Assembly (NCBI GenBank): GCA_938041695.1
Contig: CALISI010000030.1
Span: 1-64,000 of the forward strand
From: an uncultured Actinomyces sp.
Lineage (GTDB): Bacteria > Actinomycetota > Actinomycetes > Actinomycetales > Actinomycetaceae
DNA length: 64,000 nt
Reading direction: 5' to 3'
Notes under the pieces: generated by a model
Databases searched by the model: none
Seen by the model: the letters and a program-made list of their open reading frames with translations, nothing else
What the model was told of the DNA's origin: nothing
Translations under genes and position numbers: made by a program
Shown: positions 42,020 to 49,618 of the stretch, piece after piece
Numbering within the stretch: position 1 is the first letter of the stretch
Layout: the number at the start of each line of letters is the position of its first letter

Positions 42020-43636
42020 ATGCCACACACTCCAACGATTGACGACTACACACCCGACAGGGTGCGCGAGCTCGTCGAGAAGACCCCCGCTTCCGGTGCG
42101 AAGCGCTCCCTGGGCGCAATTGCTGCCATCGCGACGCTGGGCTCTCTCCTCTTCGGCTATGACACCGGCGTTGTCGCTGGCGCCCTGCCATACATGTACA
42201 TGCCCGGAGGCGCCGGCGGTCTGAACATGACCACCTTCGAAGAAGGCTGGGTCGGCGGCCTGCTGTGCATCGGTGCTGCCGCCGGTGCGTTCTTCGGCGG
42301 ACGCCTCTCCGACCGCTTTGGTCGCCGCCATAACATCACGTTGCTCGCCATCATCTTCCTGTTCGGCGCCATCGGCTGTGCAATTGCCCCGAACATCTGG
42401 GTCCTCTATCTGGCGCGTATCATCCTTGGGTTCGCGGTTGGTGGCGCTTCCGCGACGGTTCCCGTCTTCCTCAGCGAAACTGCTCCCAAGCGGCTGCGCG
42501 GTTTCCTTGTCGCGACGGATCAGATGATGATCGTCTTCGGCCAGTTCCTGGCCTTCTCTATGAACGCTGTCATCGCTCACATGCAGGGTGGTCCCACCGT
42601 CACCCTGGCCGGTGATGCCGTGGATGCATCCGGGCACGTGCTCGGCCACGCTGGCACGTCCGTCGCGTGGGAGACCGTCCAGGCCGCCGTCAATATTGCG
42701 GATGTCGCCGGCACGGGCAATGGTCTGACCTGGCGCTACATGCTCATCCTGTGCTCGCTGCCCGCCATCGCCCTATGGATTGGCATCCGCACTGTGCCCG
42801 AGTCCTCACGTTGGTACGCCGCCAACCTGCGCATCGTCGAGGCCATTGGCTCCCTCAAGCGTGTGCGCGACGAAAAGAAGGATGACGTCGCTGGCGAGAT
42901 CAACGAGATGCTTGATGTCCAGCGTGCAGAGTCTGCTCAGGAAAAGTGGTCGCTGTCCCAGATCCTCAAGGTCAAGTGGGCACGCAAGCTCCTCTACATC
43001 GGTATCGTCCTGGGCATCGCCGACCAGCTGACGGGCATCAACACGGCCATGTACTACACGCCGAAGATCCTCAACGCCGCCGGCGTTCCCATGGAAGACG
43101 CCATCACCCTGAACGTCGTCTCCGGTGGTATCTCCGCGATCGGTTCCGCCGTGGGCCTGTGGCTCGTCGCCCGATTCGCTCGCCGTCACGTGGGCATCTA
43201 TCAGGAGCTCGGCATCACGATTTCTCTGGCTGCGCTGTCTGCCGTGTTTGCAGCCTTCATCAGCCCCTACCTGGATGGCGAGGGAAACATCTCCGGCGCC
43301 CCGACCTTCGCGCCCTGGCTCGTTCTTGGCATCGTCTGTATCTTCGTGTTCATCAAACAGTCTGGAACGGTGTCCTGGGTGCTCGTCTCCGAGATATACC
43401 CTGCCGCCGTCCGCGGCACTGCCCTCGGTATCGCGGTGGGTACTCTATGGCTTGCCAACGCGCTCGTAGCCGTTGTTTTCCCACCGCTCATGGCGACCGT
43501 CGGTGGCGCTGGTACGTACGCGATCTTCGCAGCCATTAACTTCCTCTCGTTCCTCTTCTACTGGAAGGTCGTCCCCGAGACGAAGTTCCACTCGCTGGAG
43601 GAACTGGAACTGAAGTTCCAGAAGGACTACTCCTGA
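42020..43636 (+). CDS. iolT: MFS sugar-porter, probable myo-inositol transporter
   Basis: Proton symporter of the sugar-porter family, 538 residues with twelve helices. Signatures: GSLLFGYDTGVVAGALPYM in helix 1, GRLSDRFGRRHN in loop 2-3, PVFLSETAPKRLRG in the central PESPR-like region, and VPETKFHSLEELE at the C-terminus. An extended loop of about 50 residues between helices 5 and 6 (after MNAVIAHMQGG) is longer than in many homologues. GAGGAG precedes the ATG. Inositol as substrate is inferred from position at the end of the inositol cluster; no copy of the operator motif was found upstream. Confidence 0.85.
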   Translation: MPHTPTIDDYTPDRVRELVEKTPASGAKRSLGAIAAIATLGSLLFGYDTGVVAGALPYMYMPGGAGGLNMTTFEEGWVGGLLCIGAAAGAFFGGRLSDRFGRRHNITLLAIIFLFGAIGCAIAPNIWVLYLARIILGFAVGGASATVPVFLSETAPKRLRGFLVATDQMMIVFGQFLAFSMNAVIAHMQGGPTVTLAGDAVDASGHVLGHAGTSVAWETVQAAVNIADVAGTGNGLTWRYMLILCSLPAIALWIGIRTVPESSRWYAANLRIVEAIGSLKRVRDEKKDDVAGEINEMLDVQRAESAQEKWSLSQILKVKWARKLLYIGIVLGIADQLTGINTAMYYTPKILNAAGVPMEDAITLNVVSGGISAIGSAVGLWLVARFARRHVGIYQELGITISLAALSAVFAAFISPYLDGEGNISGAPTFAPWLVLGIVCIFVFIKQSGTVSWVLVSEIYPAAVRGTALGIAVGTLWLANALVAVVFPPLMATVGGAGTYAIFAAINFLSFLFYWKVVPETKFHSLEELELKFQKDYS

Positions 43637-43655
43637 GAACGAATAGTTCACGTCC

Positions 43656-43691
43656 GTGTGCCCGGTGGGGAGGCTGCTCCACCGGGCACAC
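43656..43691 (+). terminator. Terminator after the inositol transporter
   Basis: GTGTGCCCGGTGG (43656-43668) pairs perfectly with 43679-43691. Confidence 0.8.
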
Positions 43692-43718
43692 CTGTTTGTT
43701 GAACGGAAAGGAGAGTCG

Positions 43719-43790
43719 ATGACGATACCGCAACATCGGAGTGCACGTCGCCCGACTCGCTGCCAGTTGGTTGTGTTGAGGAGGGTGTGA
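43719..43790 (+). CDS. Candidate 23-residue ORF or gene-start remnant
   Basis: ATG 43719 is preceded by GAAAGGAG at ideal distance and opens a 23-codon frame (MTIPQHRSARRPTRCQLVVL followed by three residues). The product is basic, without a recognisable family. It lies after a strong terminator and before the repeat arrays. It may be the surviving start of a gene lost when the following DNA was inserted or deleted. Confidence 0.25.
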   Translation: MTIPQHRSARRPTRCQLVVLRRV

Positions 43791-43865
43791 GCGTTGGCGC
43801 TCCGTGCGCCCGCGAGCGACGGCGCTGGTGGGGGCGGCGTGGATCAGTGATGAACGTGCGACATG

Positions 43866-43945
43866 TGGATAGGTTGTGACGTTACGGATAGGTTATGCGC
43901 ATGCGGATAGCCTATTAACCTATCCGCGTGGGAATAACCTATCCG
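43866..43945. repeat. Array B1: GGATAGGTTAT words, three direct and two inverted on a 19-bp step
   Basis: Direct copies start at 43866 (TGGATAGGTTGTG), 43885 (CGGATAGGTTATG) and 43904 (CGGATAGCCTATT), exactly 19 bp apart. Inverted copies containing CTATCCG start at 43920 and 43939, also 19 bp apart. The arrangement can fold into long hairpins. Confidence 0.9.
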
Positions 43946-44033
43946 CGTATGCGCGTCGTGGGCGCTGTCGCGCGAGGAGCACGTGGATGATCATCGCGGA
44001 TCCTGGGTGTAGCCCAAGCGCGACCAGGATTCC

Positions 44034-44191
44034 GGGACAAAACTCTCCCTGCTGGGGGCCACGGATGTCATATCCGGGATAAAACTCTCCCTGCATGCGT
44101 GAAACAGGCCAAAATGAGCGTTATATGACAAGCGGGGAGAATTTTGTCCCGCTGTTTCGGCTGATGTGTTGATCAGGGAGAGTTTTGTCCC
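44034..44191. repeat. Array B2: GGGACAAAACTCTCCCTGC words, two direct and two inverted
   Basis: Direct copies lie at 44034-44052 and 44076-44094 (one difference), 42 bp apart. Inverted copies lie at 44132-44150 (GCGGGGAGAATTTTGTCCC) and 44173-44191 (TCAGGGAGAGTTTTGTCCC), 41 bp apart. The whole element is a large, imperfect mirror. Confidence 0.9.
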
Positions 44192-44581
44192 GCTGAGAAG
44201 CTGAATGCTCGCCGGTCTCGTCAGGCCTGTTGCTTTCGGTCGTCATGTGTTGCAGGAGCAGGCGGGGGAGCCAGAGGAAGAGGGGACGCGAGGCCCGCGG
44301 GGATGTGGCCGCCGCCCACCGGCGCATAGAGCAGTCACAGAGAGCAAGACATGTGCTTGCGTCGCACGGAGGTCTGGCGGTGGTGTGCCGAGCGAAGCTC
44401 GCGGCGTGGACGGTGAGCGGGCGGGCAGGCCTCGCGCCGCGCGGAGATCTGGCGGGGTGCGCGATCGTGCTCCCGCGGCTGGCTATTGCGCGGGCCCGTA
44501 CGCGTGTGTCCTATAGCCCGCAGGTTGTACTACTCTAGAGGGCAGTTCGTAAGCCATCGGATGAACGATGAAAGAGGCTCC

Positions 44582-45427
44582 ATGACCCAGCTTGAGGCGC
44601 GCCAGGTGAAGGCGGTTGAACTGGACATTCTCACAGAACTGGACCGCGTGTGCCGTGAGCACCAGCTCTCCTATGCGCTCGCGTATGGCACTCTTATCGG
44701 GGCAATGCGCCACAGCGGGTTCATCCCCTGGGATGATGACATTGACGTCTACATGCCCCGCGACGACTACGAGAAGCTCTACGACCTGTGGAAACAGGGT
44801 GGGCTCGGGGAGCACTACAGCCTCGTGAGCTACCGCGATCGTACTTCGATTAACTCTTATTGCAAGCTCGTTGATACCCGAACCCGGGCGGTTGAGTCTT
44901 TTCTCGACGAGTCTGCCGGAAACCTCGGGCTGTGGGTGGATATTTTCCCACTTGAGCGCGTCGACATTACTGACCCTGCCGTGCATCGTGCCGCGCGCAG
45001 GGGGCACCGACTTGTGTGGTGGAAGTACATCGCGGCGTCAAACCCGCGCTACGCAACATCCACGGCACGCCGCATCATCAAGTACATGCTCTATCCGATG
45101 ACCCGCTTCGCAGACCTGTACGCCATCTCTCGTCGACAGGACGAGCTTGCCCGCGCGTGCCACCGTTCGTCTATTGAGAATCCGGAGAACGAGCGCTACG
45201 TCCTGCTCCTCGATGACATTATGAGCCGGAATACCATCCGGCCTGAGGAGCTTTTCCCGACGCGTACTGCCAGCTTCGAGGGGCGCGAGTTTGCGATCCC
45301 CGCACAGGCCGAGAAGCTGCTCCAGGACTACTACGGCAACTGGCGTGAGGTCCCGCCCGAGGACCAGCGTCCGCCCGCCCACATGCGATCTGTCGAGTGG
45401 GTGGCGGACACTCCCTTCGGTGAATGA
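44582..45427 (+). CDS. licD: LicD-family phosphotransferase
   Basis: Transfers phosphocholine, or a related phosphorylated group, from a nucleotide carrier to a surface sugar. The 281-residue protein carries the LicD core: YALAYGTLIGAMRHSGFIPW followed by DDDIDVYMPRDDYEKL (residues about 33-68), a nucleotidyltransferase-fold metal site. ATG 44582 is chosen because AGAGG lies just upstream; longer frames back to 44486 are not conserved in character. It is convergent with the glycosyltransferase operon that contains a second licD, so the locus may modify two acceptor sites. Confidence 0.88.
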   Translation: MTQLEARQVKAVELDILTELDRVCREHQLSYALAYGTLIGAMRHSGFIPWDDDIDVYMPRDDYEKLYDLWKQGGLGEHYSLVSYRDRTSINSYCKLVDTRTRAVESFLDESAGNLGLWVDIFPLERVDITDPAVHRAARRGHRLVWWKYIAASNPRYATSTARRIIKYMLYPMTRFADLYAISRRQDELARACHRSSIENPENERYVLLLDDIMSRNTIRPEELFPTRTASFEGREFAIPAQAEKLLQDYYGNWREVPPEDQRPPAHMRSVEWVADTPFGE

Positions 45428-45457
45428 CGCGAGGAAGCTAGCCCGCTGAGTGGGCCG

Positions 45458-46495
45458 CTACTTGGTCGTGGAGTGGGCGACCAGCTCGGGATGCATGCGT
45501 CGGAATTGAATGCCGAGCAGGTGGGCGCAGGCGCGCACTCCCAGCAGACGGCACGCCCACTGGGCGATACGCGCTTCGCGGGTGCGCGACTGCGAGATGA
45601 GGGGTAGGAAGAACTGGCTGACGAACGCCTTGCGGCGGCGCGCCTGCTGTCCGTGCTTCTTCTCGTCGAGCAGTCCCAGGGCCGAGGCCTGGCCCACCCA
45701 CACCATCATCGGACGTGCGAGGAATGCCATGAGTGCGCCACGGCGTCCCTCGGATAGTGAACGAGCGGCGGACAGATTCGAGCGCAGGACGTGCTCTAGG
45801 TCGTCGACAGTCGAGATGGCCAGCGAATGTGACGTCTGAGCGTAGGGGTGACCCATTCTGTACACGTAGAAACGCTGGTCGAGCCAGGCCACGGAATCGA
45901 TGTGCGCGATAATTTGAGCGCTCACGTCCGTGTCTTCGTTGCGCATGCCCGACGGGAATACGATGCCGTGCGTGGTCAAGAAGTCGCGGCGGATCACCTT
46001 CGTCCACACGGCGCTCGTCGTCAGCTCGTTGTCGATGATGGTTCGGATTGCCTCGTCCGTGCTCAGCGAATCAATCGTTGAGGCGATCGATGTGGGTTCG
46101 GCCTCCGTAATCTCGGTGCCCTCCGGGTTGGCGCGCGCACTCATGTGCCACAGCAGGTCGACGGGGCGCCTTGTGAGGGCCTCATGAACGAGCGTGAGTG
46201 CTTCGGGGATGCGCCACCAGTCGTCGTTGTCCATGAACGTGATGTACTCGCCTTGCGCAGCCTTCAGGGCTGTGTTGCGTGCTGCGCTCGTTCCTGCGTT
46301 CTCCTGATGGATGACACGGAAACGGGGGTCGCGCTGCGCGTAGGAATCGCACAGGGCGGGTGAGCCGTCCGTTGAACCGTCGTCGACGAGAATCACTTCC
46401 CAGTCCGCAAAATCCTGCGCCTCGATGGACTCCAGGGCGCCCGGCAGGAACTCCTGCGCGTTGTAGACGGGGATGATGACGCTAATAAATGGCAT
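45458..46495 (-). CDS. Family 2 glycosyltransferase
   Basis: Inverting GT-A enzyme of 345 residues. FISVIIPVYNAQEFLPGALE and VILVDDGSTDGS form the nucleotide-sugar binding half, and FMDNDDWW carries the DXD-type metal site near residue 90. The C-terminal half is helical and of unknown acceptor. ATG 46495 has GAGGAG upstream. It is the last gene of the lic operon, 29 nt after the preceding glycosyltransferase. Confidence 0.88.
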   Translation of the reverse strand: MPFISVIIPVYNAQEFLPGALESIEAQDFADWEVILVDDGSTDGSPALCDSYAQRDPRFRVIHQENAGTSAARNTALKAAQGEYITFMDNDDWWRIPEALTLVHEALTRRPVDLLWHMSARANPEGTEITEAEPTSIASTIDSLSTDEAIRTIIDNELTTSAVWTKVIRRDFLTTHGIVFPSGMRNEDTDVSAQIIAHIDSVAWLDQRFYVYRMGHPYAQTSHSLAISTVDDLEHVLRSNLSAARSLSEGRRGALMAFLARPMMVWVGQASALGLLDEKKHGQQARRRKAFVSQFFLPLISQSRTREARIAQWACRLLGVRACAHLLGIQFRRMHPELVAHSTTK

Positions 46496-46524
46496 GACTG
46501 CTCCTCGGGAAACAGGGGTGGACG

Positions 46525-47655
46525 TCAGAGATGAGCGGGGGAGTGTGGTGCGCGGCCATCCAGTAGTGACTCGGCGATGCTCGCGTACTCGCGGGCTCGT
46601 ACCGGCCACGTCCACGCGTCGATGAGGCTGGGATCCCCCAGGGCGGGCGGGTTGTTCAAGAAGTCACGCAGGGTTGAGACAAGCGACTCGAGTGTGCGTT
46701 CGGCGGTGATGACCACGGGGTTCCCCTGGTCTGCGAGGACCTGCGCGCCGGGCACTGTGAACGTGATGACGCGCCCTCGTTCGGCCAGCGCCTCCAGCAG
46801 GGTCGTCTGGAACCCCTCCGACAGGACCGTTGGATTCACGAGGGTTGCTCCCGCCAGGCGGGCACGGACCTCGTCTGCGCTCACACGACCGGGTGCAGAA
46901 ACAGTGCCATCGAGTCCCTTGGCGGCAATCATCTCTCGAGCGGCGTCGAGATCAGCGCCTGCGCCCAACAGCTCGCCTGTCACCTCCTGCCCCTGCGCGC
47001 GCAGCTGTGCCACGGCCTCGATGAACGTGTCCCATCCCTTCCCGGGCACCATGCGGCCCACGAAAACCAGGTGACGGTGGCGGTCCTCGATCGGTTCCGC
47101 GTGCGGCTGCGGGGGAGTGATCGCGTTATAAAACACGTCCGCATGAACGCCGCCGAGACGCGATGCGAAGGCTGCGGCCTGCTCAGACACGCCCAGCACG
47201 CGATCCGCATGGCGCAGCACGTAACGGCCCATCGTCACATCGACCGCACGCGATGCGGGGGCGATGATCGGCGAGGAGGATGCGACAAAACCGGAACCGT
47301 GCTCCGTGTGAATGACCGGGATGCCTGCTTGGTGCGCAGCGCGTACCCCCACGAAACTCATCGGGAAAAATCGAGTGTGCACACTGACGACGTCGATACG
47401 GTGCTCGCGGAGGAAGCGTGCGATCGCGCGGGTCGCACCCAGGGCCGGGAAACTGATGATGTCTGCGACCGGGAAGTGACGTCGATCGGTACGAATATCG
47501 ACTCCCTCCTCCTGTCGATGCCCCGGTTTATCAGAGATGGTCAGCACGAAAACCTCGTGCCCCAGCTGTGCCAGGGACACCGACAGGTGGTAGATGTGCG
47601 ACTCCAAACCACCCAAACGCGGAGGGTAGCTGTTGACGATGAAAGCGATGCGCAT
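46525..47655 (-). CDS. Family 4 glycosyltransferase
   Basis: Retaining GT-B enzyme of 376 residues. The N-terminal acceptor domain opens with FIVNSYPPRLGGLESHIYHL. The C-terminal domain has VFVGRMVPGKGWDTFIEAVA and a variant of the EX7E motif in PTVLSEGFQTTLLEALAERG. The start codon directly follows the licD stop, so translation is coupled. The sugar transferred cannot be predicted. Confidence 0.9.
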   Translation of the reverse strand: MRIAFIVNSYPPRLGGLESHIYHLSVSLAQLGHEVFVLTISDKPGHRQEEGVDIRTDRRHFPVADIISFPALGATRAIARFLREHRIDVVSVHTRFFPMSFVGVRAAHQAGIPVIHTEHGSGFVASSSPIIAPASRAVDVTMGRYVLRHADRVLGVSEQAAAFASRLGGVHADVFYNAITPPQPHAEPIEDRHRHLVFVGRMVPGKGWDTFIEAVAQLRAQGQEVTGELLGAGADLDAAREMIAAKGLDGTVSAPGRVSADEVRARLAGATLVNPTVLSEGFQTTLLEALAERGRVITFTVPGAQVLADQGNPVVITAERTLESLVSTLRDFLNNPPALGDPSLIDAWTWPVRAREYASIAESLLDGRAPHSPAHL

Positions 47656-48588
47656 TCACTGCTCCTGACCGGTTGTAGGTTCCGAGCGAGGATCCTCCTC
47701 ATCGCGGGAAGCGAGAAGATCCGGCACCCCGCCCTGATCGGGGTCGAAACGACCAAACTCTAGCGTCTCCGGTAGGTGCGTGCGACGATCAGCGGGATCC
47801 GGGATGCGCATGTAGTCGCCGTAACCGCGAGTGAGCAGGGCGTCGACATCATGGGGGATCGAGGCCTCAATTGCCTCAAAGGGAACGCGGCGCGTGGGGA
47901 GGAACTCGTCGCGGTGCACGATCCAGTTCCACGGGTCACGCATCGTGAAATCCGCATAGACGCCCGTTGCCTCTCCTTCCGCGCTGCGCGCCGCCTTCTC
48001 CCACCGCGCGTACAGCCCGCGTGGCGACATCTGCGCGGTGCGCAGTGCGAGGTTGACACTCCGTGTCACCGCATGAATGAGCGAACGTTTCCAGGCCACC
48101 ATGCCCGGCAAACCGGGAGTCGGAATGCCCGACAGGAACAACAGGCGGCCCCACAACCAGGTCTTACGACACATAGAGCGGAAACGCTTCGCATCCTCGG
48201 GCACCGTATCGAGTGGGAAAATATCGAGGAAGATCGGCGGCGTGTAGTCCGGGTTCACCTCGCCCTGCGAGCGGAAAACCGTTCCCGTCAAGCCCAGCTT
48301 GGAGAACAGAAGGTGGTATCGGGGAACGCTCGTCTGGTTGTCGATGCGGAAACCTTCAGACAGATGTGCGGGAGCCTCTGCAAGGAAGCGCTCGTAGTCC
48401 GGTCGGAGCATGAAGACATCAATGTCGTCATCCCACGGGATAAAACCACCGTGGCGAACAGCTCCGATGGCGCTACCGCCGTACAGTGCGTAGTCCACGC
48501 CGATCTGGCCGCACACCCGGTCGAACTCTGACAGGATGTAGGTCAGCAGCATATGGACCTTGCGTAGGTCGCTGGGGGGCGTCGTCAT
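47656..48588 (-). CDS. licD: Second LicD-family phosphotransferase
   Basis: A 310-residue LicD protein with YALYGGSAIGAVRHGGFIPW and DDDIDVFMLRPDYERFL near the N-terminus and IFLDIFPLDTVPED in the middle. It differs clearly from the first licD (44582-45427) outside the core, so it probably has a different acceptor. ATG 48588 has GGAGGACTT upstream. It lies downstream of licB after a perfect palindrome that may partly terminate transcription. Confidence 0.88.
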   Translation of the reverse strand: MTTPPSDLRKVHMLLTYILSEFDRVCGQIGVDYALYGGSAIGAVRHGGFIPWDDDIDVFMLRPDYERFLAEAPAHLSEGFRIDNQTSVPRYHLLFSKLGLTGTVFRSQGEVNPDYTPPIFLDIFPLDTVPEDAKRFRSMCRKTWLWGRLLFLSGIPTPGLPGMVAWKRSLIHAVTRSVNLALRTAQMSPRGLYARWEKAARSAEGEATGVYADFTMRDPWNWIVHRDEFLPTRRVPFEAIEASIPHDVDALLTRGYGDYMRIPDPADRRTHLPETLEFGRFDPDQGGVPDLLASRDEEDPRSEPTTGQEQ

Positions 48589-48608
48589 AAGTCCTCCGAA
48601 TGCGGAAA

Positions 48609-48636
48609 GCGGGTGGGCGCACGTGCGCCCACCCGC
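48609..48636 (-). terminator. 28-nt perfect palindrome between licB and licD
   Basis: GCGGGTGGGCGCAC (48609-48622) is followed immediately by its complement (48623-48636). It lies inside the presumed operon, so it may lower expression of the downstream genes relative to licB. Confidence 0.65.
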
Positions 48637-48643
48637 CATTGTC

Positions 48644-49618
48644 TCACGCCTTGTTGTCGGTGATGGTACCCGCGCGCTTGGGAAGCAGGTCACCCCAGTT
48701 GGAGGTGGCCGCCAGGACCGTGCCCACCAGGATCACGACGCAGCAGATAATCTGCGTGGGCGTCGGAATCGTTCCCTGGAGTACCAGGGCGAAGATGATT
48801 GCCCACGCCGAGTAGGAAATGTTCAGGGCCATGCCTCGTGACGCGCCGATCGCCGACAGGGCCTTGTAGTAGAACAGGTACGAGGCCGTTCCTGCCAGGC
48901 CCGCCAGCGCCACCACGCCTGCAGACAGGTGGGCCAGCGAGTGCAGCGTGAAGCCGAAGACGCCCGCGATGGGGGCCACCACGAAGAGGTAGACCAGCGC
49001 CGAGGTCGTCTCGCGGATTTGGAGCGCCACCTCGTTATCCACGGCCTCGTCGCGCATACCCCACGTGAGGATCACGGCCTCGGACCCCCAGCCGATCACG
49101 CACGCCAGCGCGCCGGCGACACCCAGGATGGCGTTGCCCCCTCCGATCGGTTCCGAGGTCGCCGACCAGCCAGTCGCGACGATCGCGCCGAGCGCGACCA
49201 GGAGGGCCACGATCTGGCGAGGGGCCATCCGCTCCTTCAGGAGGATAAAGGCCAGCAGGGTGCCCAGTGCCGGGTAGAACGTCGAAATAATCGCGGTGAG
49301 GCCGGGGCCGATGTTGTCGATCGCGATCAGGTAGCCGCTCATGCCGATCGGGCCGCCCAGGAGCGCCGCCGCGATGACCGACTTGCCGGGGCGTGTGCGC
49401 AGCGCCGCCCAGGTGTCCTTCAGGCGGCCTCGGAGAGCCATATACACGACCAGGATGACGGCACACGCAACGTCGTGCAGGACCGCGCCGGCGAGCGCCG
49501 ACTGGCCGAAGCCGTCAAACGGAATCATGGCTAGCGCGATCGCCAGCACGACCGTGTCCAGGCCCCATAGAGCGCCCGAGAAGAAGCCGTAGCGCTTGCC
49601 TCCGTGCTGAGTTTTCAT
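48644..49618 (-). CDS. licB: EamA/DMT-family transporter, probable choline importer
   Basis: A 324-residue membrane protein with ten helices in two EamA repeats (residues about 10-150 and 170-310). In Haemophilus and pneumococcal lic loci the DMT-family LicB imports choline for phosphocholine synthesis. This gene occupies the same position and overlaps the choline kinase/cytidylyltransferase gene by 4 nt (ATGA). Choline specificity is inferred from that context; DMT proteins transport many compounds. Confidence 0.82.
   Translation of the reverse strand: MKTQHGGKRYGFFSGALWGLDTVVLAIALAMIPFDGFGQSALAGAVLHDVACAVILVVYMALRGRLKDTWAALRTRPGKSVIAAALLGGPIGMSGYLIAIDNIGPGLTAIISTFYPALGTLLAFILLKERMAPRQIVALLVALGAIVATGWSATSEPIGGGNAILGVAGALACVIGWGSEAVILTWGMRDEAVDNEVALQIRETTSALVYLFVVAPIAGVFGFTLHSLAHLSAGVVALAGLAGTASYLFYYKALSAIGASRGMALNISYSAWAIIFALVLQGTIPTPTQIICCVVILVGTVLAATSNWGDLLPKRAGTITDNKA

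Larger units (their letters stand above)
43791..44581. other. 790-bp non-coding region with two repeat arrays
   Basis: Array B1 (43866-43945) and array B2 (44034-44191) occupy the first half. The second half (44220-44560) is GC-rich; its open frames lack ribosome binding sites and I see no other structure. Confidence 0.65.

Noticed and set aside
44205..44538. Small frames in the GC-rich half of the 43.8-44.6 kb intergenic region
   Set aside because: No ribosome binding site, no conserved-looking segment, and several overlapping frames are open at once, as expected by chance in GC-rich DNA.
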